From Caenorhabditis remanei (Eukaryota; Nematoda; Chromadorea; Rhabditida; Rhabditidae): a stretch of DNA of 64,000 bases. A model generated the notes under the pieces. It was not told the origin of the DNA and did no database searches. It saw only the letters and a program-made list of their open reading frames with translations. The position numbers and the translations under genes were made by a program. Of the stretch, positions 22,750 to 33,186 are shown piece after piece. Location: contig NC_071330.1 in assembly GCF_010183535.1 (NCBI RefSeq), forward strand, positions 11,513,717 to 11,577,716, read 5' to 3'. The stretch's first letter is position 1; every line of letters begins with the position of its first letter.

Positions 22750-23080
22750 ATGTAGAGAGTGCACCGAGAAGTTGGAATCTTTGATGTAGCACTTTTAGAT
22801 GTGCTCGGATATGAGCCGCTTCTCATCTTCATCCAGAAGTTTCAAAGCCTTTTTGTTTCTCATTTTTCTTGTTTGAAATTTCTTTTCTTTGACATCGGCG
22901 ACCGTCTTCTGATTGTATCAAATCACTGTTGACTCGGCGACACCCAAAAACGCCACCACACGTTTGTTCACATTTCGGAAAACTGTGAATTGAGCAAATG
23001 AACCTAATTGTGACCTGAAGTTGTTTAATTGGATGACGATGTTTTGGATCATCTGAATGAGGCGATCCTGACTATTTCCC
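22750..23080 (-). pseudogene. Transposase N-terminal (helix-turn-helix) remnant D
   Basis: Outside the right inverted repeat, the minus strand reads KRVVAFLGVAESTV, a stop, then TVADVKEKKFQTRKMRNKKA and LKLLDEDEKRLISEHI. This looks like the DNA-binding end of a transposase of the same general type, with stops and no catalytic part next to it. It is probably a piece of another element. Confidence 0.5.
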
Positions 23081-23600
23081 GATGAATTTTTACTTCAACA
23101 GTGCCTATTTGAGTGATAATTTCACAGTGATTTAAATGTATCAATCTGAATTAGAAAAATATTCTTGGTAATTACGAAAACTGTCATGTGTACCTCTGTT
23201 TGCGTTGTTCTACTGTTTTTAAAGAAATAAGTCTAGGTGGAAATATTTGTTCCATTATCAATGATCAAGAATGCACAAGGTGAAAAAGACGATTGAAACC
23301 GTATTGAAGATTCTAGAACCCTGAAAGCAAAAAATCGATGGAATAGCTATAAAAGTGTAAAATATAACTGCAAAGCATGAACGTTTTCGAATAAACAAGA
23401 AAAATATTGAAAATACGTTGAAAGGCGATAAAAATTGCTTGAAAATTAGGGGAAAAGTACATTAATTCAAATTTTCCTGCGAAATACTACTGTAGCACTT
23501 GTTTCGACGGTGTCCGAGTGACGTGATTTTCGTGGCAAAATATCGCGATCTCCGAAAATAGTAATTGTGTTTTGTAAACTGTACATAGATTCCGGGAATG

Positions 23601-25635
23601 TACAGTAGCGAGCATAAGTGAGTATTCCTCCATACTCTCATATGTATCTCACAAGGGAACCTTTTTCATACACCGGTTGGGAATTTGATGAAACTTGGCA
23701 CACATATGCTTTCGAATGTGCTCAATTGAATGGCGTTGACAGAATTTGCAGAGTTATGCTCATTGGCAAGAAATCTCGGTCTGAAAATTCTGGAAATCCT
23801 AGCCTCATTTTGTCCACGCGGCATCGCCCTCTTGACTCTCCTTCTCTCAATACAAAAAGCATCGAGAATGGCGCAGTGGTAGTGAGGGGGTGTGGTGTTG
23901 GGAAGGTGGTGGGTACGGTTCCTCTCCCCGAAATACTTTTTTTACATTTTTGAATTTCAATTTTAAAGAGTTTCTGATTGGCTCAAAGATCTTTTTTTGG
24001 ATTTTGAATCATCGAAAATTGATGATTGTGTGTTCAGGAAGCAGTTATGACAAAAAACGAAAACTTTTTTTTTGAGAATATTTCCGCTTTCCGACCATCA
24101 AGAGGTGGACGAAGTAAATTTTTTTTCAAAAAAAAAACAATTATTTCTCATGTGATTTGTTCATATGAAGTAATTTCAAAACTTTTATTTCAAAATATTT
24201 TCTTTCACTTCGTCCACCTCTTGATGATTGGAAAGCGAAAAATTCTCGAAAAAAAGTTTTCGTTTTTCGTCATGAATGCTTCCTAAACTCACAGTCATCA
24301 ATTTTCAATGATTCAAAATCCAAAAAAAGATCTTTGAGCCAATCAGAAACTCTTTAAAATTGAAATTCAAAAATGTAAAAAAAGTATTTCGGGGAGAGGA
24401 ACCGTACCCACCACCTTCCCAACACCACACCCCCTCACTACCACTGCGCCATTCTCGATGCTTTTTGTATTGAGAGAAGGAGAGTCAAGAGGGCGATGCC
24501 GCGTGGACAAAATGAGGCTAGGATTTCCAGAATTTTCAGATCGAGATTTCTTGCCAATGAGCATAACTCTGCAAATTCTGACAACGCCATTCAATTGAGC
24601 ACATTCGAAAGCATATGTGTGCCAAGTTTCATCAAATTCCCAACCGGTGTATGAAAAAGGTTCCCTTGTCAGCTGAAACAAGTCCGTTTTGCATGAACTT
24701 TTTTTTCAAAGATAGCTGAAGTATCCAGTAAAATTGACATAAGTTTTTTGTTTGAGGTGATCAGCTGATTTTTAAGATTATTGATCTTTCCTGATCTTGA
24801 TTTGAAAATCCGGAAAAAAACTTTTTATTTTTGAACTGGACCTGATTTTTTGAGTTGAAAATGTTGAGTAACGTTTATAAAAACAAAATATATTGTAGGA
24901 ATGCTTCTGTAAATTTTGAACATCGTGCTACAGCTCCAGAAGCCCAAAATGATACGTTTAGCTAAATCGTCATAACTCATCGAAAAATGGTTCAAATTGG
25001 TTGAAAATTGCAGGAAAAGATGCGTATTATGTTGATCAACAATTTTATAATTAGAAATAATGTTTTTGAAAAAAAATTTTTCGAATTTTTTTCACTCGAA
25101 AAATTTTGGTTTCCAACTTTTGCCCAATTTTTGATGTTTTTTGATTATAAAACAGTAACGATTCGCGAGTTTGAGTTGAATTTTACATGAAACATCAAAT
25201 TCACATTTTCATTAATTTAATTACAGCAGTTTCGTAATCAAAAAACATGAAAAATTGGGCAAAAGTTGGAAACCAAAATTTTTCGAGTGAATTAGCTAAA
25301 GTATCATTTTGGGCTTCTGGAGCTGTAGCACGATGTTCAAAATTTACAGAAGCATTCCTACAATATATTTTGTTTTTATAAACGTTACTCAACATTTTCA
25401 ACTCAAAAAATCAGGTCCAGTTCAAAAATAAAAAGTTTTTTTCCGGATTTTCAAATCAAGATCAGGAAAGATCAATAATCTTAAAAATCAGTTGATCACC
25501 TCAAACAAAAAACTTATGTCAATTTTACTGGATACTTCAGCTATCTTTGAAAAAAAAGTTCATGCAAAACGGACTTGTTTCAGCTGAGATACATATGGGA
25601 GTATGGAGGTATACTCACTTATGCTCGCTACTGTA
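23601..25635. repeat. Fold-back element with TA-flanked ends, ~2.0 kb
   Basis: The ends CAGTAGCGAGCATAAGTGAG (left, 23603) and its reverse complement (right, ending 25633) are flanked by TA. The inverted arms extend inward for over 500 bases to a centre near 24150, so both arms encode the same peptide by chance (frames at 23618+ and 24367-). The right arm is split at 24670 by a second fold-back element. No transposase is present, so it must have moved with outside help (non-autonomous Tc1/mariner-like). Confidence 0.85.
24670..25586. repeat. Second fold-back element nested in the first
   Basis: Begins CAGCTGAAACAAGTCCG and ends with the reverse complement, CGGACTTGTTTCAGCTG. The arms pair over about 290 bases (24670-24962 with 25297-25586), and a further inverted pair lies inside (25090-25170 with 25228-25295). 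It interrupts the right arm of the outer element between CCCTTGT and GAGATAC, a sequence that is continuous in the outer left arm (GTATCTCACAAGGG). Confidence 0.85.
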
Positions 25636-25722
25636 CAGGCGATAGAGCACACTTGCTATGGAGCGCTTTTATATATATTTATTTACAACAATCCACATAA
25701 ACAAAATTACAAGACAGATAAA

Positions 25723-28501
25723 TTATGCATCACTATTATTATTACTACTATTTTCAACAAGCGTCAACCTCGGCGCAGCCATGATTCCAGTCATTCTCCT
25801 CTGTATCACAATATTCTCAGTCACACTTTTCTTTCGATTATAATCTAACTCTTCTGTTGGATCCAAAGCAGCTAGGTCAACTCCTTTTGTATCTGGGAGG
25901 AAGAAACAAGAGATAAGAAGAGAAATAGTACCAATTGAGCAGACGATTGCATACGGAATCGGGCGGTAGATATCAGAGAGATATGCCATTTGAGGAGCAA
26001 GGAGAGCACCTGTTCTGGCGAGCAGAGAACATGTACCGATGCCTGGAATAGATATGGATGGGTGTTTATGAAACTATGAAACTATGAAACTCACCTATAG
26101 TTCTGATTTTTGTCGGAAAACACTCAACGGCTACAAGATAACAAGCATCCCAAGTGATTTCGATGAATGAGACTCCGATGATGTTGATAATGATTACTGA
26201 AATTGAGAGATGAATTTACGTCTGCTCGGTGTTTGTAAGTTTTCCCGGGTTTTCCTCTTAATTATGTCTTTAAAAGGCTCCGATACCTGATCACATCAAA
26301 TAAACAAAAATGCGAATCTCGTTTTATGCATTGTTTGGTCGTGTAGCTTGCACATGTAATACATACGAAAAGATACATGTAACATGCAAACAAACAGTTC
26401 TTTGTTTCCTATTTCAGTGTGATCAGGTGGCCGAGTGGTTAAGGCGATGGACTGCTAATCCATTGGGGTTTCCCCGCGTGAGTTCGAATCTCATCCTGAT
26501 CGAATCTCTTTTTGCTTTTTCAAAAACTCACTAGCCAAATCCCTAGATCCCTGACTGCCACAATCCGCTTCGGGTAGAATCATTAGAACCATGATTGCAG
26601 CGTAACAAATAATCATTGCAATTTGAGGATACTGATGAAGGCGTCGTCGGTCGAATGAGGGAACGTAGGTGTCCAGGAGGAATACAAACTGAAATAAGAC
26701 ATCCTGACATATGGACATATAGAAATAAAAACTCACAATCTTCGCAAAAGCAGTGACACCACCTGAAACAAATTGACTCAAATAGAAGTTACCAGCCAAA
26801 TTTCCGGAGTTCAAATCAGATCCAAATGCGGATAAACTTGTTGAAAACCACAGAGATCCCACTACAATAGTTCGGTATGCAATCGGCCAAGAAGTGAAAA
26901 GATCTCTCATTGTGTAGATTCTAGTGTCTTTTTTCTCTAATTTCTCAGATATTTCCACTTTTTCATTCTCATCGTTATCATATGGGATACCGGAGAGCCA
27001 CGCGACACGTTTATCTGCAGCCTTGGCATCTCGGAATCGTTTTTTAGTGTAGTACCTAAAAAACCTCAGATAAAAAGTTGCCTAGAAACCCAAAACTAGT
27101 CCCTCATACCATTTCGGGGATTCTGGGAGAATCAAGAGCACGGGGAGAATCGGAAGAGCAAGAAGAGAGGTGGCGATTGCAGCAGATCTCCAGTATCCGC
27201 ATATGAAACAGACCAAGGTGAAGACGAGGCGAGCGTATCCCTGAAAGCATAGAATGTTTGGTGGCCGAGGCTTCGATTACTTCAAATTCTAGGCCATCTG
27301 TGAAACATACCCAGTTGAAGAAAGATCTCAAGAAAACTCTCTGCTCTGGCTCAATAAATTCCAGAATATATGCATAGAAGACAATGAGAATCGAGGCAAT
27401 CGAGGTACCAACAACAAAACGGAAAGCAGCGAACAGTTCCCAAGATGGTGCAAATCCTGAAAAAATTGAATTAAATTGATATTATTATTTTTTACGCTGC
27501 AATCATCGTGAGTGAGTTCGAATCTCATCCTGATCGAATCTCTTTTTCTTTCTTTTCTATCTTTTTTGTGGGCAGGTCCTGTTTTGTGACTTTGCGTTCA
27601 TCTGGGTAGTTTCAAAATCAGAAATTTTATTTAAATGGTCTGATTATGAATTTCGCAGGATTTAGAAGTCTAGATGTCGGTCGGAAAATGATATGAAAGC
27701 AAAGAAAATTATCATCAAAAAATTCAAAAACGATTCGATCAGGATGAGATTCGAACTCACGCGGGGAAACCCCAATGGATTAGCAGTCCATCGCCTTAAC
27801 CACTCGGCCACCTGATCACGCCGAAATAGGAAACATATAACTGTTTGTTTGCATGATACATGCATCTTTTCTGTCTGAGTTTCATGTGCTAGCTTCATGA
27901 CAGAACAGTCATTCGCTGTTTTATATGTATACGGCTGTGCACGGCCTAATCTAAACTATTCGTTCCCAGTAAACCCACACCTACCTGACGCCACTCCAAA
28001 CGAGATTCCAACAGCAATTCCGAAGAAAGAAACAGGTTTTCTTCCGAAGTGATCACCCAGATGACCATAAGTGATTGCTCCGATAAGAACACCAATGAAC
28101 TGAATAGTTGCAACCCATGCAGCATCATATGCCTTCGAACCACAAAACATTTTAAAATCCTGGACCATTGAGTGGAATGGAGCTGGTTCAATGAGCCAGT
28201 TGGAGCAGTTTGCAGTGAGTTCAGAGCATATTTCCACTCTGAAAATATAGACTTTTGTCTGTATATCCGGGAAGCTCGAGCTCACTTTGAAAGTTTACAT
28301 TTTGGTTTCGAAAACTGAAAACCTGGGTCTTCACATGATAATCCTGGATTAAAGTTGTAGAAAATCTGAAAATAGGGAGCTGAATGGAAATATTTCTTGA
28401 ATAAAATCTACCGAAAAAATCTGCTGACAACAGAAAAACAGAGCAAACTGCCAAAGAATGAAACAAAGCCAATGAAACCGATTTGTGTTGAGAAATGTCA
28501 T
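25723..28501 (-). CDS. SLC22-like (organic cation transporter type) MFS protein 2
   Basis: Paralogue of transporter 1, 532 residues. Nine minus-strand exons: 28501-28412, 28365-28286, 28238-27985, 27456-27311, 27240-27110, 27055-26737, 26688-26532, 26196-26095 and 26042-25723. Features are a cysteine-bearing TM1-TM2 loop, the MFS motif GHLGDHFGRKPV, LPESPKW and FLPDTKGVDL. Its sixth exon equals exons 6 plus 7 of transporter 1, so one intron was lost here or gained there. The C-terminus is longer and basic (RMTGIMAAPRLTLVENSSNN). Introns 3 and 7 carry tRNA-Ser genes. The coding stretch before the tail (25885-26030) is almost identical in DNA to transporter 1, unlike other exons, which points to gene conversion. 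Confidence 0.87.
26421..26502 (+). tRNA. tRNA-Ser(GCT)
   Basis: An 82-base class II tRNA with an intact GATCAGG/CCTGATC acceptor stem and anticodon GCT. It lies in intron 7 of transporter 2, opposite to the host strand. The same intron of transporter 1 (16554-16599) is 46 bases and has no tRNA, so this copy moved in after the genes split. The upstream flank ACAGTTCTTTGTTTCCTATT resembles those of the other copies. Confidence 0.95.
27514..27538 (+). pseudogene. tRNA-Ser 3' stump (T arm and acceptor only)
   Basis: GTGAGTTCGAATCTCATCCT followed by GATCG is the last 25 bases of tRNA-Ser(GCT), with the rest missing. It occupies the position of the full plus-strand tRNA of transporter 1 (17830), facing the intact minus-strand tRNA at 27736. 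It is probably the remnant of a once complete inverted pair. Confidence 0.85.
27736..27817 (-). tRNA. tRNA-Ser(GCT)
   Basis: An 82-base class II tRNA with a perfect acceptor stem and anticodon GCT. It lies in intron 3 of transporter 2, on the host strand, at the same intron position as the tRNA at 18113 in transporter 1. The upstream flank GTTTCCTATTTCGGCGT matches those of the other copies. Confidence 0.95.
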
Positions 28502-29727
28502 TCTGGAAATAATTTCTTAGAATTGGACATCCAGGCAAACAGACAGACAAGTGAACAGAAGGAAGGTAGAAGCACTAAACCACTATCCTAGAAACTGTTT
28601 CCCGATTAAGAACGAGAAATAATAAAACGGAAAAAACTAATAAAAAGTGAAATGGTCAACGATAGACCAATTACGATTAGAATCTTTTCTTCGGTGCAAA
28701 CATCAGTTAAAGTATTAAAAGAAGATGAGAGAATCGTTATCAGTTGTGGCGGGAAACGTGATAAATTATGGAGAGTTAAAAGATGGAAACGGGAGAAAAT
28801 TGACTGGAAATTGAGAGAAATGTAATATATTTGACAATGGGAGCTGTCGATGGAATAGAGAAGGGAAGAGGAGGCAGAGAAGCTAGACGCTCTCGTTTCT
28901 CTCGTCTCTCTGAAGTTGAAATGTCTGTAACTCTCTAACTAGAATAGCTATCAAAAAATAACTAACTGTGAAAACATGGCAAATTTTATGCTCTACATTT
29001 TTGTAGTGTACTGTTTTGCGTTATCTGTTTTGGCTCTCATGATGCGATCAATACAAGATAAGTTTCAGATTTTTCAGCAATGGATTCAGAATCTTACTTT
29101 GTGACAGTCAACTTTATTGTATTTGTAGGTTGTTGATGGTAGCTGGTTCATGACCAAAATCTGAAAAATTAGGAACGGAAGGATAGAAGTTTGAGTATGA
29201 GGAGAGCACAGAGTACATCGACTCTCTCGTTTCTCGGCGCCTTTTCATCTCACTTGGAAACAAAGATCATGTTTGTCCGGATGTCCACAATCAAGTTGTT
29301 TCATTGCTTAATCTTCCTCCGTCGGCTCTTTTCTTTCCTCTCCCTATAAATTCCATTCATTAACCGCTTATCAAGTTCACTCCGACCAAAAAGTAGCATT
29401 GATGCTCTTTCAAAGTTTCCAAGCGTCATGAACAGATTATAGTCTAATGTGGCTACGTAGGCATCCAGTGTTCACGTGACATAAAAACTATTTCTGTCTG
29501 TGTGTTGAGATTTACAGATGTCCATGATACCAGGACCAGAGATCTGACGTGAAATGATGGGAAAAATCCATTTTTGGAGCCGAAAGTTTTTCTATCTAAA
29601 TTTTTAATAAAATTTACGTGACCGCACTATTAATTCCACGTCGTTAGCCATATTTAAGTTCCCCACTTCCTCCATCACTCGTTAGTTTTCTCTTTATCGA
29701 AATAGAAATCCACCGAAAACCAAAACG
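28502..29727. other. Intergenic DNA with hairpin repeats
   Basis: No gene is seen. Two copies of the ~50-base palindrome lie at 28864-28912 and 29198-29250. A third (29867-29925) falls in intron 1 of the next gene. The last ~100 bases before 29728 are the presumed promoter of the CAP-like gene. Confidence 0.5.
28864..28912. repeat. Dispersed ~50-bp hairpin repeat (28.9 kb copy)
   Basis: GGCAGAGAAGCTAGACGCTC continues TCGTTTCTCTCGTCTCTC. The two arms (GAGGCAGAGAA and TTTCTCTCGTCTC) are near complements around TAGACGCTCTC. Copies at 19099, 29198 and 29867 share the core and position of arms but vary in the stem, some changes being paired. Confidence 0.65.
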
Positions 29728-30906
29728 ATGAGAGTTGATATTGTGTCCACTTCGATTCTACTCCTTTTTCTTCTCATCGGACAATCTTGTTCATTTTTCA
29801 TAGGAGATTATCAGAGAATGAAACCGAAAGGTGATAATGGGGAGGAAGGTTAGTGAGTAGGGAAGATGGAGAGAGCGCAGAGAAGTTAGACACTCTCGTT
29901 TCTCCGCGCTCTCTTCATCTCTACATTTTCTGTTTCTCGTAATGCAAACATAAAAGTTACTGAAATGTAGAAATTATTATTCATTCCATTTTTGCAATTT
30001 TTATTCTGTTATATCCTACAATACAATCAAAACAAATTTATTCCAGATACCACTATTTCTGATGACTCAGCTGTGACCGAAGCTCCAGTCGATCCTTCGA
30101 CCGAACCTACGGTGAAACCAACCAAAGCGATACCAAAGAATTCACCGTCCACTGCACCAACTATTCCACCGGTCGTAGCAACAACTCCTAATCCGAATAT
30201 TACTCTGATTGAAAAAGATGATCAGATATCTTTTCTGGCGAATTCGAACGGACATCGAGATGAACATTTGAAGGGCAGGTTTGCGTATGTTTGGGTGAGT
30301 TTTTTGGGAATCAGACAGTCAGTCATATCAAAATTTTGCCAAAATTGTGAAAGCGTCAAAATTTTCAGTCGTGGGATGAGTCACTTGTCGAGTCAGCCAT
30401 CTCCATAATCGGTGATTCCTGCAGTATAAAAATCGATAATTCTGACAATGTCAGAGAGTTGATTCTGGAGGCAGAAGACTGGTTTAAAATCAATAGAGAT
30501 CGGAAGACAATGCATCAAAAGATAACTTCAATGACATATACGAAGGGAATCTCCCGTGTTGGATGTGTGAAAAGAATCAATTGTGGAAAGACGGCAGAGA
30601 ATGGAGATGTTTTCATTTTCTGTCACTTTGCACCGAGGTAGGAATGGACATCTGGATAGACAGACAGACATACATACTTTCAGCAATATCACAGAGGACG
30701 CAGGATTCGATAAAGGGTACGAAGGGTGTGAACATGATGGAACTTATTCGAGTCTTTGTGTGGATGCTCCGTTGATTCCAAAGGAAAGAGTGACGGTTCC
30801 TCCGGTTAAATATGTGTATTTGAACAAGTCATCTGCTGAATTCAATGCGATGTTTTTGATGATTTCTGTAGTGATTTTTGGGATTTGGAAGAGAAAAAAT
30901 TATTAG
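29728..30906 (+). CDS. Secreted CAP/SCP-like protein with C-terminal hydrophobic tail
   Basis: Four exons (29728-29848, 30047-30294, 30369-30637, 30684-30906) encode 286 residues. Residues 1-25 form a signal peptide (SILLLFLLIGQSCSF). Residues ~45-95 are a Thr/Pro-rich linker that is probably O-glycosylated. Residues ~98-245 look like a divergent CAP domain: N.HRDEHLKG at the start, SWDESLVESA, a Cys, EAEDWF, and then GISRVGCVKRINC and VFIFCHFAP, which correspond to the family's IGCGV..C and VCHY.P signatures. The usual HNxxR histidine is only partly kept. A hydrophobic stretch (FLMISVVIFGIW) followed by KRKNY could anchor it in the membrane. Function unknown. The fold assignment is from motif resemblance, so moderate confidence. 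Confidence 0.68.
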
Positions 30907-31037
30907 TCTGTCTAGATTGGAAAATTATTCAAAATTTAATTAATGAGTGAATAAAGTATTTAGTAATACAATTTTTCTAATGTTTTGAACCAAGTCGGTT
31001 GTACTGTAAAAATTCATAAAAGAACGAAATATCACAT

Positions 31038-32508
31038 TCAAGCTGCAGTATTTGAAACAGAATTCCAGATACTAAATATCGCTTGATCATAATTATTAGC
31101 TCCACTCCTGCCGGTTGATGACATTTGAATAGTGGCTCCTTCTGACTTTTTTGATTTGATCCGATTCAAGAATAGAATTGAGAAAACACCCAGGAGAAGG
31201 TGATATGTTGGAATCATCTGGAATTTCAGTAATAGTAGAAAGTTTGGACGACGCTGCCTGAAATTCTCAGACTTACTGTCGTAGACGTCGCCCTCACACC
31301 GAACAAATAATATGGATCAGAAATTATCAAAGTACCGAAATATCTGAAGAAAATCACAGCCGAGACATAGATTCCGAATGAAATAATATGGATTAGAATC
31401 AGAAAAACTGAAAATTTAGTCGATTGATATACTTCTTCCAATTGATATTTGGCGGTAAGAGAGGAGTTGGTCAGAAGTTTTTTGAGTCGAAGATTCTGTC
31501 GGAGGAGGATTATATCGAAGAGGACATCGATTAAATTGAGGAAGAAGAGGATGACGAAGAAAGTGAACATCTGGAAAAACAGATTCACAGATGGATATGG
31601 AGGGAAGAGACGACTCCTCTCATCTTCTCCCAGTCATTTCATAGTGACAGGCGGAACCCGTGAGATGTCCGTACATTCCGGCGCTATACATCTTCTCATT
31701 CTCTTCTCTTTTATCAAACTACAATACCTTCAAGGCCTTTCCTAAGACCTCGAGTACAATTTTTGGGAAACCCTGTCTATTTTTAGGCAGGGTGAATGTT
31801 ATTGAGGCGACTCGAATAATTCTAGTTTAGAATTCTCACGTCTTCAGCTCGACATTCACCTACCGTTTGTGCCGGTGCCGCGGGATATGCTGAAAAAGAA
31901 ACTGCAGCATCACTAAACGACTCATCCTTGAAGACTTTGATAATAATCCCGAAATTAACTAGAACCTGAAATTGAAAAAAAAATTAACTGGATTATCTTC
32001 TTTATTAATTACATTGATTCCAACCAATATGGGTCCCAAAATAACTGGAGTCTTTTCATATTTTTCAGCAGTTTTCATAGAATAATATCGTTCGATTGTG
32101 ATAGAAAATGGGAAGGATGTGGAGAGAGTTAGAAGGAATGAAACTGTAGAGACCAGAATTTTATGATAGAATGGATTGATGGAAACATCACACGGATCAG
32201 TGGAAGTTAGGGCTTTAATCGATTGAATTGTCTGGAAAAACACATAATTCATTGAGTCTCTGTCTGTCCGGATGTCTCCAACCCACCCCCGATATTAAAT
32301 AACACGTTGAAAACAAGATCATTGATAGAAAATATCCGATAAAAATAGTTTTCAAATTCCAGTGAAAAGTAGATTTTAAAAGTTTAAAAATCAGAAAATA
32401 TCCCAATGGAATAATGGAAGAAATAGAGATCACAACTTGATAAAGACTCGAAAAACGGAATATTGGATTGTAGGCTTGATGGAAGATTGTAGAGCAGTTG
32501 GTAGACAT
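31038..32508 (-). CDS. Srb-class chemoreceptor C (7TM GPCR)
   Basis: Five minus-strand exons: 32508-32287, 32231-32013, 31965-31864, 31570-31277 and 31217-31038, in phase 0, giving 338 residues. It has the Srb marks (FHWNLK, TIERYYSMKTAEKYE, LTAKYQLEEVYQSTKF, STGRSGANNYD) but is the most divergent copy: exon 3 reads VLVNFGIIIKVFKDESFSD and the C-terminus ends WNSVSNTAA instead of WNSVSGNPTS. It lies just outside the right duplication arm and has no mirror copy on the left. Its upstream region joins abruptly to the transporter fragment at about 32824. The TATA box is at 32557-32550. Confidence 0.82.
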
Positions 32509-32824
32509 TTCCGAAAAGCAGAATATGATTTCGAGTGAGGTAACCGACTTATATATACTCTCGAAAGTCGTAAATTTTATGACGAAACTGGATAAAACCA
32601 GGGAACTCAGTTGTGCGGTCATGGGATACATTCATAAATTTTAAGAGAAAAGAAGGCCATAAATCAGTTGAGAAACATATCGGAGTATGCAGAAGTCACA
32701 TAGATTTTCAAGAATCTGAAATTCAGAAATTTGGGGAGCGGGTTTGACAATCAGGACACTCTTTTAGATGCACCAAAGGGGTCTTTAATATTCGACCTAC
32801 AGACGGAGTTACATCCTTTTTCTT

Positions 32825-32925
32825 CCCAGATACCAAAGGAGTTGATTTGGTTGCATTGGATGAAACTATTCAAGTGGAGGGAAGATGATGATATTCAGAT
32901 TGCTGTTGATGAGAATTTAGCATAA
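32825..32925 (+). pseudogene. Transporter C-terminal exon fragment
   Basis: From CCCAGATACCAAAGGAGTTG the plus strand matches the last exon of transporter 1 (DTKGVDL to VDENLA). A short internal deletion relative to transporter 1, after CAAGTGGAGGG, shifts the frame. It is the mirror image of the 3' end of transporter 1 and is cut at ~32824, where Srb upstream sequence begins. This marks one end of the right duplication arm. Confidence 0.88.
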
Positions 32926-32938
32926 TATTAGATGGGAT

Positions 32939-33004
32939 CAGAGTTGAGCGGAATGAAGTCTTTGAAATGGCGGAAAGCGGAAGGCGAAATTCCGCTCAAC
33001 TCTG
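32939..33004. mobile_element. 66-bp hAT-type miniature element with 8-bp target duplication
   Basis: The 16-base terminal inverted repeats are perfect (CAGAGTTGAGCGGAAT and its complement). Exact 8-bp direct repeats GATGGGAT flank it (32931-32938, 33005-33012). CAGAG fits the hAT terminal pattern YARNG. The left duplication arm has the corresponding empty site (near 16145), so the insertion followed the duplication. Confidence 0.85.
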
Positions 33005-33186
33005 GATGGGATGTATATTTTTTAAACTAATTTCTACATTATTAGAAGTTAACCTACTAACTTTCTGAAAGTATTGTAAACAAACGTTATTATTAAAGTT
33101 CATATTTGACTAACTGACATATACACCAAATCTATACGAAAATAATCCAACAATTTGAGATATTGCGCTACTTATATTATCGAAAT

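Noticed and set aside
23618..24681. Pair of ~105-codon frames encoding the same peptide
   Set aside because: They are the two arms of a fold-back element read from opposite strands.
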